A stretch of DNA of 64,000 nucleotides, taken from the NCBI RefSeq assembly GCF_003696345.1, contig NZ_RFLX01000013.1:1-64000 (forward strand). The letters are read 5' to 3'. The notes beneath the pieces are model-generated. The model saw only the letters and a program-made list of their open reading frames with translations. It was not told where the DNA came from and ran no database searches. A program made the translations under genes and the position numbers. The DNA comes from Teichococcus wenyumeiae. Lineage in GTDB: Bacteria; Pseudomonadota; Alphaproteobacteria; Acetobacterales; Acetobacteraceae. This document shows, piece by piece, positions 41,894 to 49,762 of this stretch. Position 1 is the stretch's first letter. Each line of letters opens with the position of its first letter.

Positions 41894-43494
41894 GCCGGGG
41901 CCCCTTCCTCGATCCAGGCCCGCACCACCGCCAGGGCTTCCTCGGGCCGGGTGTCGATCAATTCGTTCAAGGCATTCAGGGAGGAGATGCGGATCTGGAT
42001 GTCCTGGCCCACGGTGGCGATGGCCTCCTCCATCGGGTCCAGCGCCATGGCGGCCTCGGCAGCAGCAGCAGCCTCGGCGGCGGCCAGTTCCTCGGCCAGG
42101 CGGCGCAGGCGGGTGCGGCGGCGGCGCAGCAGGAAGAGGGTGGTGCCCAGGCTGCCCAGCAGCAGCAGGGCGGCAAGGGTCATCTGCGTCGTGCTCAGGC
42201 GCAGCCCGCCCTGGTCATCGGCGGAGGCCAGGCTGCCGGCGCCCTCATCAGGGATGAAGCGCAGCGTATCGACGGTGACGCGGTCGCCGCGCTTCTCGTC
42301 GAAGCCGACGGCGGAGCGGACCAGCGCCGCGAGGCGCTCCAGCTCCTCCTTCGGGCGGGGCTGCACGCTGCCATCCGGCGCGGCCACGCCATCCACCACG
42401 ACGGCGATGCTGACGCGCTTCACCGCGCCCGGCTCCCGTGTGGTCTCCTCGATCTTGGAGGAGATCTCGTAATTGACGGTCTCGTTGTTGCGCTGGGCAT
42501 TGGTGGCGCTGCGATTGGCGCCGCCGCCGGTCTGCTGGTTCGGCAGGTTCTGCCCCACCGTCACCGGCTGCTGCCCGCGCCCGTCCTCGCTGCTCTCGGC
42601 CTCGGTCTGGATCTGGCGGCCACGTTCCACCTGCCCCATCGGGTCGAAGGTTTCCGCCCGTGCGACGGTGCGGGCACCCTCGATCTCCACCGAGGCCACC
42701 GCGCGCACCTTGCCGCGCCCGACCAGCGGTTCCAGCAGGTCCAGCACCGATTTCTGTAGCGTGTGCTCCTGCGCCTGCCGCAACTCGCCGATCCGCCCGG
42801 CCACCGCGCCGGCGCCGCCATCGGCCGCCAGCACGATGCCGGAGGGATCGACCACCGAGACATCCTCCTGCCGCAGCCGTGGCACGGCGCCGGCCACCAG
42901 CAGCCGGATGGCGGCGGCCTGGGAACTGCCCAGCCGCTGGCCGCCGGACGTGGTCACGGTGACCGAGGCGGTTGGCTGCGGCGCGTCCCGCGAAAAACTC
43001 TCCCGCTCAGGCAACACGATATGCACGCGCGCGGTGCGCACGCCCTGCATGGTGATGATGGTGCGCGCCAGTTCCCCCTCCAGCGCCCGCACCCGCTGGA
43101 TGCGCTGCATGAAGGAGGTCATCTGCATCGGGTTGGCCTGGTCCAGCAGCTCGTAGCCGGCGCCGGTCTGGCGCGGCAGGCCTTCGCTGGCCAGCTGCAT
43201 CCGCAGCCGCGCCACCTGCTCGGCCGGCACCATCACCGTGCCATCGCCACGGGCTTCCACCGGCACCTTCATTTCTTCCAGCCGCGCGACGATCCGTCCG
43301 GCCTCGGAAGGCTCCAGTCCCGCATACAGCAGGCCGTTGGTGGCCTGGGGCGAGCGTGCGACCAGGACCACCGCCAGAATGGCGGCGGCCGCCACCACGC
43401 CCATGGCGCCCAGCTTCGCCGGCCCTAGCCGGGCCAGCGCGGGCCCCAGGGCAGCAAGGTCGAAACCGGGTCGGAGCGTGCTGACTTGCTGCAT
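41890..43494 (-). CDS. fliF: flagellar MS-ring protein FliF
   Basis: A 534-residue ring protein. A first membrane helix (VVAAAAILAVVLVARS), the YscJ/FliF segment LPRQTGAGYELLDQANPMQM, VRTARVHIVLPERESFSRDA and a second membrane helix near residue 435 are typical. The ATG at 43494 (MQQVSTL) is chosen over the in-frame start at 43536. First gene of the long minus-strand operon. Its promoter region carries TGCGAAAG within a 13-bp inverted repeat. Confidence 0.95.
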   Translation of the reverse strand: MQQVSTLRPGFDLAALGPALARLGPAKLGAMGVVAAAAILAVVLVARSPQATNGLLYAGLEPSEAGRIVARLEEMKVPVEARGDGTVMVPAEQVARLRMQLASEGLPRQTGAGYELLDQANPMQMTSFMQRIQRVRALEGELARTIITMQGVRTARVHIVLPERESFSRDAPQPTASVTVTTSGGQRLGSSQAAAIRLLVAGAVPRLRQEDVSVVDPSGIVLAADGGAGAVAGRIGELRQAQEHTLQKSVLDLLEPLVGRGKVRAVASVEIEGARTVARAETFDPMGQVERGRQIQTEAESSEDGRGQQPVTVGQNLPNQQTGGGANRSATNAQRNNETVNYEISSKIEETTREPGAVKRVSIAVVVDGVAAPDGSVQPRPKEELERLAALVRSAVGFDEKRGDRVTVDTLRFIPDEGAGSLASADDQGGLRLSTTQMTLAALLLLGSLGTTLFLLRRRRTRLRRLAEELAAAEAAAAAEAAMALDPMEEAIATVGQDIQIRISSLNALNELIDTRPEEALAVVRAWIEEGAPA

Positions 43495-43527
43495 CGAAAA
43501 CCTGTCTGTCCCGTTCTGGCCATCCGT

Positions 43528-43604
43528 CTTTCGCATTCCACCCGCCGGTCCTGGCGGACCGCATTGCCTGCGGGCCGGATGCTTTTTGGCGTGGAATGCG
43601 AAAG
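43528..43604. promoter_or_regulatory. 13-bp inverted repeat in fliF-fliL divergent region
   Basis: CTTTCGCATTCCA (43528-43540) and TGGAATGCGAAAG (43592-43604) are exact reverse complements, 51 bp apart. Both contain a TGCGAAAG variant of the flagellar element, one pointing to fliF and one to fliL. Candidate shared operator. Confidence 0.55.
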
Positions 43605-43640
43605 CGCATCGGGTTATATCTGCCGCCGTTGCTCTTGTCG

Positions 43641-43650
43641 CGCGAAAAAT
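43641..43650 (+). promoter_or_regulatory. CGCGAAAAAT element upstream of fliL
   Basis: One mismatch to TGCGAAAAAT, 25 bp before the fliL ATG on the plus strand. Confidence 0.45.
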
Positions 43651-43674
43651 CGCTCTAGCCGGGAGATCCCCGCC

Positions 43675-44193
43675 ATGTCGGCCACGACCACCGATGGTTC
43701 TGCGAAAAAATCAGGGAAGAAAGGCGGCCGCCTGCTGCTGTTCGGCGCGGCGGCTTTGTTGCTGCTGGGCGGGGGCGCGGGGGCAGCCTGGGTTTTCGTC
43801 CCCGGCGCGTCCGAGTCTATGCGAAAAATTATAGTTGGCGAGGTGGCCCCGGCGGAACAGGCCCTGGCCGCCGCCAGCCCTGCGAATGCGCGCCCCGTCT
43901 TCGTAGAGCTGCCGGAGATGACGCTGACCCTGCCCAATGCCGGCCGGCCGCGCCAGCTCCGCCTGAAGCTGGCGATGGAAGTGGCGGCCGATCCGAGCCA
44001 GCCGCCACCGGAGCTGATGAACCCGCGCGTCTATGACAGCCTCGTGCTCTATCTGCGCACGCTGCGGGACGGTGAGCTGGAAGGCGCCCTGGCCATGGAC
44101 CGGCTGCGTGGCGACCTGCACCGCCGGCTCGACCTGCTGCTGGGCGAAGGCCGGGTGCGCGACGTGCTGATCACCGGCTTTGTGGTTGCCTGA
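43675..44193 (+). CDS. fliL: flagellar basal body-associated protein FliL
   Basis: A 172-residue membrane-anchored protein. A basic start (KKSGKKGGR) precedes one membrane helix (LLLFGAAALLLLGGGAGAAW, about residues 20-39). The periplasmic FliL domain ends in GRVRDVLITGFVVA. It surrounds the stator. It starts the fliL-fliM-DUF6468-motE plus-strand run, 4 bp before fliM. The coding region itself contains two more copies of the flagellar element. Confidence 0.93.
   Translation: MSATTTDGSAKKSGKKGGRLLLFGAAALLLLGGGAGAAWVFVPGASESMRKIIVGEVAPAEQALAAASPANARPVFVELPEMTLTLPNAGRPRQLRLKLAMEVAADPSQPPPELMNPRVYDSLVLYLRTLRDGELEGALAMDRLRGDLHRRLDLLLGEGRVRDVLITGFVVA
43820..43829 (+). promoter_or_regulatory. exact TGCGAAAAAT inside fliL
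   Basis: Exact match within the fliL coding sequence, with a TGCGAAAAAA copy at 43701-43710. May mark an internal promoter for fliM, or be incidental. Confidence 0.3.
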
Positions 44194-44197
44194 GGTC

Positions 44198-45247
44198 ATG
44201 AGCGGAACCGAGGATACCCCCTCCCAGGACCCGATGGCCGATGCCATGGCCGATTGGGGCGCCGCCGGCGTCGCCATGGGCCAGGGCGATATCGACGACC
44301 TCTTCGGCGGCGATGTGGTGAGCGAGCCGGAGCCGCCGAAAAGTGGGCTGGAAGCCCTGGTCGGCGGCGCGGTGCGCTACGAGAAGCTGCCGATGCTGGA
44401 TATCGTGGTGGACCGGCTCGCCCGGCTGCTCACCACCAGCATCCGCAAGTTCACCGCCGACAATGCCGATGCGGTGATCGACCGCATGCGCCCGGTGCGC
44501 GTCGGCGCCTTCCTCGACACCATCACCCTGCCGGCGATGATCGGCATCATCCGCATCGAGGAATGGGACGGCTATTGCCTCGCCGCCCTCGATTCGCAGC
44601 TGATCGGATCCATTGTCGATATCCTGCTGGGCGGGCGGCGCAACGCGGTGCAGCCGATCGAGGGCCGCCCCTACACGCCGATCGAGCGCGCCTTCGTGGA
44701 AAAATTCGTGGGCCTGCTGACGCAGGACATGAGCCGCGCCTTCGAGGCCGTCTCCCCCGCCACCTTCCGGCTGGAGCGCTTCGAGATCACGCCCGGCTAT
44801 GCGCTGATCACCAAGCCCACCGCCGCCGCCCTGACCTTCCGCGCCGAGATCACCATGGAGGGGCGCGGCGGGCATATCGACTTCCTGCTGCCCTATGCCT
44901 CCATCGAGCCGGTGCGCGACCTGCTGAGCCAGGAAGTGCTCGGCAAGAAGACCGGCGGCGACACCATCTGGCGTTCCCACCTGGCCGAGGAACTGCCGCG
45001 CGCCAGCGCCGACCTGACAGCGGTGATCGAGAGCCGGGTGATGCCTTTCTCCGAGGTGGCGCGCTGGCAGCCCGGCGCGGTGGTGACACTGGACCGGCGG
45101 CCGGAGGACAGCCTCGATGTCTTCTGCCAGGGCCTGCTGGTCTGCCGCGCCCGCATGGCGGCGCGGGACGACCGCGTGGTGCTGCGGGTGGAGGAATGCG
45201 TGATCGAAACAGCCTGGCCGGGCGATGCGTCCGCGCTGGAGGGTTGA
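44198..45247 (+). CDS. fliM: flagellar motor switch protein FliM
   Basis: A 349-residue C-ring protein. The N-terminal DIDDLF (residues 31-36) is the CheY-P docking peptide. The middle domain reads VRVGAFLDTITLPAMIGIIR, and GGHIDFLLPYASIEPVRDLL is typical. The C-terminal FliN-like domain follows. The ATG at 44198 (MSGTED) is chosen over an in-frame start at 44180 that overlaps fliL. Confidence 0.95.
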   Translation: MSGTEDTPSQDPMADAMADWGAAGVAMGQGDIDDLFGGDVVSEPEPPKSGLEALVGGAVRYEKLPMLDIVVDRLARLLTTSIRKFTADNADAVIDRMRPVRVGAFLDTITLPAMIGIIRIEEWDGYCLAALDSQLIGSIVDILLGGRRNAVQPIEGRPYTPIERAFVEKFVGLLTQDMSRAFEAVSPATFRLERFEITPGYALITKPTAAALTFRAEITMEGRGGHIDFLLPYASIEPVRDLLSQEVLGKKTGGDTIWRSHLAEELPRASADLTAVIESRVMPFSEVARWQPGAVVTLDRRPEDSLDVFCQGLLVCRARMAARDDRVVLRVEECVIETAWPGDASALEG

Positions 45248-45258
45248 GGAGAATGCCC

Positions 45259-45864
45259 ATGAATTACGCCCAGATCCTCGATGCCGCGGCGCTGGCGGTG
45301 CTGGCCGCGCAGTCGGGCTGGATCGTCCTGCTCTACCGCCGCATGGGGCGGCTGCGCGTGGCGCTGGATTCGGCCGGAGACGTGATCGCGCAACTGGATG
45401 CCGCCTCCCGGCGCCTGGACCATTCGGCCGGTGGCATCGTGCAGAAGGTCAAGGACGGCATCGGCGAGGTGGATGGCAAGATCCAGGCTTGTCGCCGCGT
45501 GGCGCAGGAATTGACCGCCGCCTCCCGCCAGGCTGAGGAAGTGGCGGCGCGGCTGGACCAGGCGCTGCGGCAAAACCGCAAGCTGCAGGCTGCCCGCGCC
45601 GCCGCCCCGCCGCGCGAGCTAGCGGAGCCCCTGGGCCTGGCGGAGCGGCTGGCTGGCCGCGGCACGCCGGCGCCGGTGCTGGAGACCGGGCCCGCCGCAC
45701 CCCTGCTGGCCGCCCCTTCCCCGCTGCTGTCCGTGCCGCTGCTGCCGGAGCCCGACGAAGAACTGGCCGAAGCCACCATCGAGCGCCTGCTGGCCAGCGA
45801 AATGCTGCTGGTGCCGCCGCCGGCCCTGGCCGAGCGGCGGATCTTCCGCCTGACGCTCGATTGA
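45259..45864 (+). CDS. DUF6468-like membrane-anchored protein
   Basis: A 201-residue protein starting MNYAQILDAAALAVLAAQSG. One N-terminal membrane helix (about residues 6-26) is followed by a long coiled coil (LRVALDSAGDVIAQLDAASR to EEVAARLDQALRQNRKLQAA) and a proline-rich C-terminus. A gene of this layout after fliM resembles the DUF6468 proteins of alphaproteobacterial flagellar loci. The ATG at 45259 is preferred to 45253 because of the spacing from GAGGA. Role unknown. Confidence 0.6.
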   Translation: MNYAQILDAAALAVLAAQSGWIVLLYRRMGRLRVALDSAGDVIAQLDAASRRLDHSAGGIVQKVKDGIGEVDGKIQACRRVAQELTAASRQAEEVAARLDQALRQNRKLQAARAAAPPRELAEPLGLAERLAGRGTPAPVLETGPAAPLLAAPSPLLSVPLLPEPDEELAEATIERLLASEMLLVPPPALAERRIFRLTLD

Positions 45865-45883
45865 GCCTGAGGAGACCGCAAGC

Positions 45884-46582
45884 ATGACCATCCCGGCATC
45901 TTACCCTTCCTGGCGCGGCCGGCTGTTCGGGCCGCGCCTCGGCCTGCCGCTGATGGCCCTCGGCCTGCTGGCCCTGGTGCCCGGTCGGCTGGAGGGGCTG
46001 GCCGAATTCTGGCCAGCCCAGGCCGGCCCCCTGCGGCCGCCGGCGCTCTCCTCTGTCCCGCCGCTGCATCCGGTGACCCTGCGCGATGGCGTGGTGGTGG
46101 TGCCCCGGATCTCGGAAACCCTGGCGGGCCCGGCCCGGCCCAGCCCGCTGGGCGAGGACCGCCCGGGTGAAGGCCGCCTTCTGCTGGAGGTTGGCCGCCG
46201 TCAGGCCGAGGTGGAGCGCCGCGAGCGCGCGCTGGAACTGCGCGAAGCCCGGTTGCAGGCCGCTGAGGGGCTGGCGCGCGGCCAGATCGCCGAACTGACC
46301 CGGTTGCGGGAGGAGGTGGAACGGCTGGTGGTGCGGGAAGGCTCGGCCGCCGAGGCCGATATCGACGCGCTGGTGGCGCTCTACGTCAATATGCGGCCGC
46401 AACAGGCAGCGAAGGTGCTGGACAAGCTGGAGCCGCCACGCGCCGCCACCATCCTGCTGAAGATTCCGGAACGGCAGGCCGGGCCGATCCTGGCCAATAT
46501 GGAGCCGCTCTCCGCCCTGGCGGTGACACAGGAGATCGCCGGCCGGCGCGATCCCTTCCGGACCGCCGAGGCGAGGCGCTGA
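45884..46582 (+). CDS. motE: flagellar protein MotE (MgtE N-domain-like)
   Basis: A 232-residue protein. One N-terminal membrane helix, a periplasmic coiled coil (RRQAEVERRERALELREARL) and a C-terminal MgtE-N-like domain: LVALYVNMRPQQAAKVLDKL and AATILLKIPERQAGPILANM. MotE is a chaperone for the stator-associated protein MotC in rhizobia. The long periplasmic protein at 49763 might be a MotC-like partner, as inference. Confidence 0.8.
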   Translation: MTIPASYPSWRGRLFGPRLGLPLMALGLLALVPGRLEGLAEFWPAQAGPLRPPALSSVPPLHPVTLRDGVVVVPRISETLAGPARPSPLGEDRPGEGRLLLEVGRRQAEVERRERALELREARLQAAEGLARGQIAELTRLREEVERLVVREGSAAEADIDALVALYVNMRPQQAAKVLDKLEPPRAATILLKIPERQAGPILANMEPLSALAVTQEIAGRRDPFRTAEARR

Positions 46583-46583
46583 G

Positions 46584-46618
46584 CGAGGCCTGGCGGCCCT
46601 TGCGGCCGCCGGGCCTCG
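46584..46618 (+). terminator. stem-loop after motE
   Basis: CGAGGCC (46584-46590) pairs with GGCCTCG (46612-46618), with an inner CGGCC/GGCCG stem. It begins just past the motE stop. No T-tract. Confidence 0.55.
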
Positions 46619-46663
46619 GTGCAGATCAGAAGGGCGCGGTGGGTACCGCGCTGCCACGGCGGA

Positions 46664-47239
46664 TCAGCCCTTCAGCCGTCTCGGCAGAATGGCACGGCAG
46701 CCGTCTCCCTCGCACAAGGCATAGCCGCCTTCCGCCAGCATGGTGATCTCGCCTGCGTCCGGCAGTGGGAAGCGGAAGTCGCGGTTCAGAAGTTCCGGCT
46801 TCGCCATGCGTGGCAACCGCCTGCATCCTAGCCGCAGCAGCGCGTCCAGCGTGGCGGCGCCGGCCACTGGTGCCGGGGCTTCGCGCTGTCCAGCCGCAAC
46901 TACCACCCGCCAGCCATTACGCTGAGCCTCCCAGCATCCTGGGGGCCTGCGGCATGGAAGGCCAACCGCCTTCGACGTCCCGCTAAAGGCTTCTGGCAGC
47001 GCCGCGCTTAAGCGCAGATGGCCCAGCCGCTTAGCCGCGCGGCTTTCCTGCCGGTGACGCAGCAACAGCGGCACACCATGCAATGGCAGGAGACCAGCGT
47101 CAGCCGGTCGAATGACAGAGACAGGTTCGGCAAGCCGCCCATCGGGGCACCGGTGCCGGCTAAGCCGATCGAGGCGACCAAGGTCAAAAGGCCGAAGCCG
47201 TTGTTGCTGCATGACGTAGCTGTGCGGAGGGATTTCCAT
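46664..47239 (-). CDS. hypothetical protein (191 aa), possibly disrupted
   Basis: A 191-residue ORF starting MEIPPHSYV. The last 110 residues look protein-like (WRVVVAAGQREAPAPVAGAA, MAKPELLNRDFRFPLPDAGE, MLAEGGYALCEGDGCRAILP) with high third-position GC. The N-terminal 80 are Arg/Leu/Pro-rich, as in a shifted frame, and another frame there reads NGFGLLTLVASIGLAGTGA. It may therefore be a frameshifted remnant or a shorter gene. No family recognised. Confidence 0.4.
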   Translation of the reverse strand: MEIPPHSYVMQQQRLRPFDLGRLDRLSRHRCPDGRLAEPVSVIRPADAGLLPLHGVPLLLRHRQESRAAKRLGHLRLSAALPEAFSGTSKAVGLPCRRPPGCWEAQRNGWRVVVAAGQREAPAPVAGAATLDALLRLGCRRLPRMAKPELLNRDFRFPLPDAGEITMLAEGGYALCEGDGCRAILPRRLKG

Positions 47240-47299
47240 CCTGCATCCTGCCGGATGTGGTGAAATAAATTGCTACGTTCCACACTGCTCAAACCTTTA

Positions 47300-47309
47300 T
47301 GCGAAAAAT
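47300..47309 (+). promoter_or_regulatory. TGCGAAAAAT element upstream of 47372 gene
   Basis: Exact TGCGAAAAAT on the plus strand, 62 bp before the ATG at 47372. Confidence 0.55.
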
Positions 47310-47371
47310 AATTGACTGTGCGAGGCCTTGCTGCGAGGAATAGCCACCGCACCCGCAGAAAGGCCCCCGCC

Positions 47372-47698
47372 ATGCGCCCCCAGCCCCTCCCCGCTTCTGA
47401 CATCGCTATGCCCTGGCCGGCGCATGGCGAGGCCGCCATGATCAAGGCGGCCGCCCTGGGCCGCCGTGACGGGCTGGCCGGCCTTCGCCGCGACTTCGCC
47501 CTGGAAGAACTGGATGGCGGGCTGGCGGTGGTCGATACCATCCAGCGCGAGATCATGCCCGGCGCGCCCCTGCCCTGGCAACATTCCCGCCTGATGCTGG
47601 CGGCGGTGCGGCAATGCTATGCCGCCGGCCTGCACCATGGCGGCGATGTGCGGCTGGAAAAGCAGCGGCGCGGCGGCTTGGCCGCCGCGCGGGCCTGA
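47372..47698 (+). CDS. small protein of unknown function (108 aa)
   Basis: A 108-residue soluble protein starting MRPQPLPASDIAMPW. The middle is helical (EAAMIKAAALGRRDGLAGLR) and the tail basic. It has its own TGCGAAAAAT element and ends 4 bp before the convergent lytic transglycosylase stop. Probably part of the flagellar regulon; function unknown. Confidence 0.5.
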   Translation: MRPQPLPASDIAMPWPAHGEAAMIKAAALGRRDGLAGLRRDFALEELDGGLAVVDTIQREIMPGAPLPWQHSRLMLAAVRQCYAAGLHHGGDVRLEKQRRGGLAAARA

Positions 47699-47702
47699 CG
47701 GC

Positions 47703-48725
47703 TCAGGCGCTGGCGCCGCCATAGGCGCGGCGCGCTGTTCCAGCGGGGGTGGGCACTGCCTCCTCCCGCAGGGCCTCCAGCAAGGAACCGGGCAGCCGGT
47801 TGCCCTCGGCTGATGCGGTGCCACTCTCCTGCGCCGCCTGTCCCCGCCCCATGCGGTTGAACACTTCCACCAGGGCGGACGCCATCATCCGCTCCGGCGC
47901 ATGGGCCACCCTGGCCGGCGCGCCGCTGCCCCACCAGAAGGGTTCGGCGCTGGCAATGGCCTCGCCCGGCCGGGCCTCGGTGGTGACGGCGGCGAATTCA
48001 ACCGGCCCCACCGGCGCCTGCAAACCGAGTTGGGCATAAACCTGCCCGACCTTGCCACGAATATTCTCCAGGAACTGCTGGGCGGAGAACGGCGCGCCAT
48101 CGCCGCCGCGAAACAGCGTTGTGTTGGCACGCGCAGCCTCCGGCAGCAGGTCCGAGGCGGCGCGGCCAGGCTCAGCGGCCACCGCGCGCAGCAGCTTGGT
48201 GGCGCCCCCGGTGCCCAGGAAATGGCCCAGGTATAATTCCCCCACATCCGGCTTGCGGCCCAGCACCGGGGCCAGCGCGTCGGAGATGTCCTTCAAGTGT
48301 TCGGCGCCGAGGCGCGCCGAGATCTCGGGGTTGTCGCGCAACGCCAGGATGCGGGCGCGCTCGGCGGGCTCGGCCACCGTCAGGTGGCCGGAGGCACTGC
48401 GAGTGATGGCGGCGGCCTCCTGCGCCAGCCCATGCGCGGCGCCGTGCTGCCGCACCGCATCCAGCCAGGTCTGGTCGATGAACTGGAAGAGGCCGCGTGC
48501 CGAGGAACTGGGCGCCTGCGCCGCAGGCTGGAAGCCGCTCTCGATCGCCGCCTTGGCGGCCAGCACCTCGAAGCCGACGCCAGTGCTTTCCGCGGCATTG
48601 CGGAGCGCGCGGCCGACCGAACGCGGCACGGCGAAGCGGCCGAGTGTCTCCGAGGGACTCTGGCCATCGGTGGCCGAGGCGGCTGCGCGGGTCAGGCGAT
48701 CCAGCGGGACAACGGGGCTGGGCAT
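47703..48725 (-). CDS. flagellar lytic transglycosylase (SLT domain)
   Basis: A 340-residue protein with an SLT fold at about residues 50-110: EVLAAKAAIESGFQPAAQAP supplies the catalytic Glu, and SSARGLFQFIDQTWLDAV the GLFQ motif. No clear signal peptide is visible, so it may be exported by the flagellar apparatus, as SltF-type proteins are thought to reach the periplasm. It opens peptidoglycan for the rod and complements the muramidase-less FlgJ at 23199. Divergent from motA. Confidence 0.78.
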   Translation of the reverse strand: MPSPVVPLDRLTRAAASATDGQSPSETLGRFAVPRSVGRALRNAAESTGVGFEVLAAKAAIESGFQPAAQAPSSSARGLFQFIDQTWLDAVRQHGAAHGLAQEAAAITRSASGHLTVAEPAERARILALRDNPEISARLGAEHLKDISDALAPVLGRKPDVGELYLGHFLGTGGATKLLRAVAAEPGRAASDLLPEAARANTTLFRGGDGAPFSAQQFLENIRGKVGQVYAQLGLQAPVGPVEFAAVTTEARPGEAIASAEPFWWGSGAPARVAHAPERMMASALVEVFNRMGRGQAAQESGTASAEGNRLPGSLLEALREEAVPTPAGTARRAYGGASA

Positions 48726-48743
48726 GCGGAACCTCCATGCTTA

Positions 48744-48753
48744 TGCGAAAAAT
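48744..48753 (+). promoter_or_regulatory. TGCGAAAAAT element upstream of motA
   Basis: Exact TGCGAAAAAT on the plus strand in the motA-SLT divergent region, 111 bp before the motA ATG. A related GATGCGAAATG lies at 48770-48780. Confidence 0.6.
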
Positions 48754-48864
48754 TTTTGTAGCACGCCGCGATGCGAAATGATAAGAGCAAAGCCGACGGC
48801 ACCCGGAGCCTGCGCGCCGGGCGTCCGCGCCACCCGCAGCGTCACAGGCAAGGCCACCGCATCG

Positions 48865-49758
48865 ATGATCCAGATCGCCGGAATAATCGGAGTCTTCGTC
48901 GCAATCTTTGGCGGCTATCTCATCGCCGGCGGCCATCTCGCCGTGATCCTGGGCGCGCTCGGGCCGGAACTGCTGATCATCGGCGGCTCCGGCGTGATGA
49001 CCATGTTCATCGCCAATGACGGCGCCGGTGTCGCCAAGGTGCTCAAGTCACTCGCGAAGGTTTTTCAGGGTTCGCGCTGGAAGCGGGTCGATTACAGCGA
49101 CCTGCTCAGCCTGCTCTACCTGCTGCTGCGGACGCACCAGAAGGAAGGCGCCGCGAAGCTGGAGAAGCATATCGAGAAGCCGGAAAATTCCCCGATTTTC
49201 TCACGCTACCCGCGCATCGCCCGCGACCCCGCCGTGGCCGGGCTGGTCTGCGACACCATGCGCACCATCACCCTGAACAACAAGGACCCGCATCTGGTCG
49301 GCGAGATGATGGAAGCCACCATCGAGAAGCGCGCGGCGGAGGAGATCAAGCCTGCCAAGGTGCTGCAGACGGTGGCGGATGCCTTCCCGGCGCTGGGCAT
49401 CGTCGCCGCCGTGCTTGGCATCATCAAGGCACTGGGCGCCATCTCGGAAAGTCCCGAGGTTCTGGGCCATATGATCGGCTCCGCGCTGGTCGGGACCTTT
49501 CTGGGTGTCTTCCTGTCCTATGGCCTGGTCGGGCCCATGGCTGCGCGCCTGAAGGGCATTTTCGAGGAGGAGCGGCGGATGCTGGATGTCGCCCGCGCGG
49601 TGATCACCAGCTATCTGCAGAACCTTTCGCCACAGATCTGCGTCGAGGTCGGGCGGCAATCGGTGCCGACCAAGCTGCAGCCCAGCTTCGACCAGATGGA
49701 AGAGCAGTTGCGCGATGCCGGCCGCGTCAAGACAGACGCCGAAGGCGGCGGGGAGTAA
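48865..49758 (+). CDS. motA: flagellar stator protein MotA
   Basis: A 297-residue stator subunit with four membrane helices (about residues 3-25, 33-52, 170-192 and 203-225). A large cytosolic loop contains YSDLLSLLYLLLRTHQKEGA and the charged region contacting FliG. AFPALGIVAAVLGIIKALGA and GTFLGVFLSYGLVGP are typical. The ATG at 48865 (MIQIAGIIG) fits the usual start. Followed by the long periplasmic gene rather than motB. Confidence 0.96.
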   Translation: MIQIAGIIGVFVAIFGGYLIAGGHLAVILGALGPELLIIGGSGVMTMFIANDGAGVAKVLKSLAKVFQGSRWKRVDYSDLLSLLYLLLRTHQKEGAAKLEKHIEKPENSPIFSRYPRIARDPAVAGLVCDTMRTITLNNKDPHLVGEMMEATIEKRAAEEIKPAKVLQTVADAFPALGIVAAVLGIIKALGAISESPEVLGHMIGSALVGTFLGVFLSYGLVGPMAARLKGIFEEERRMLDVARAVITSYLQNLSPQICVEVGRQSVPTKLQPSFDQMEEQLRDAGRVKTDAEGGGE

Positions 49759-49762
49759 GCCG

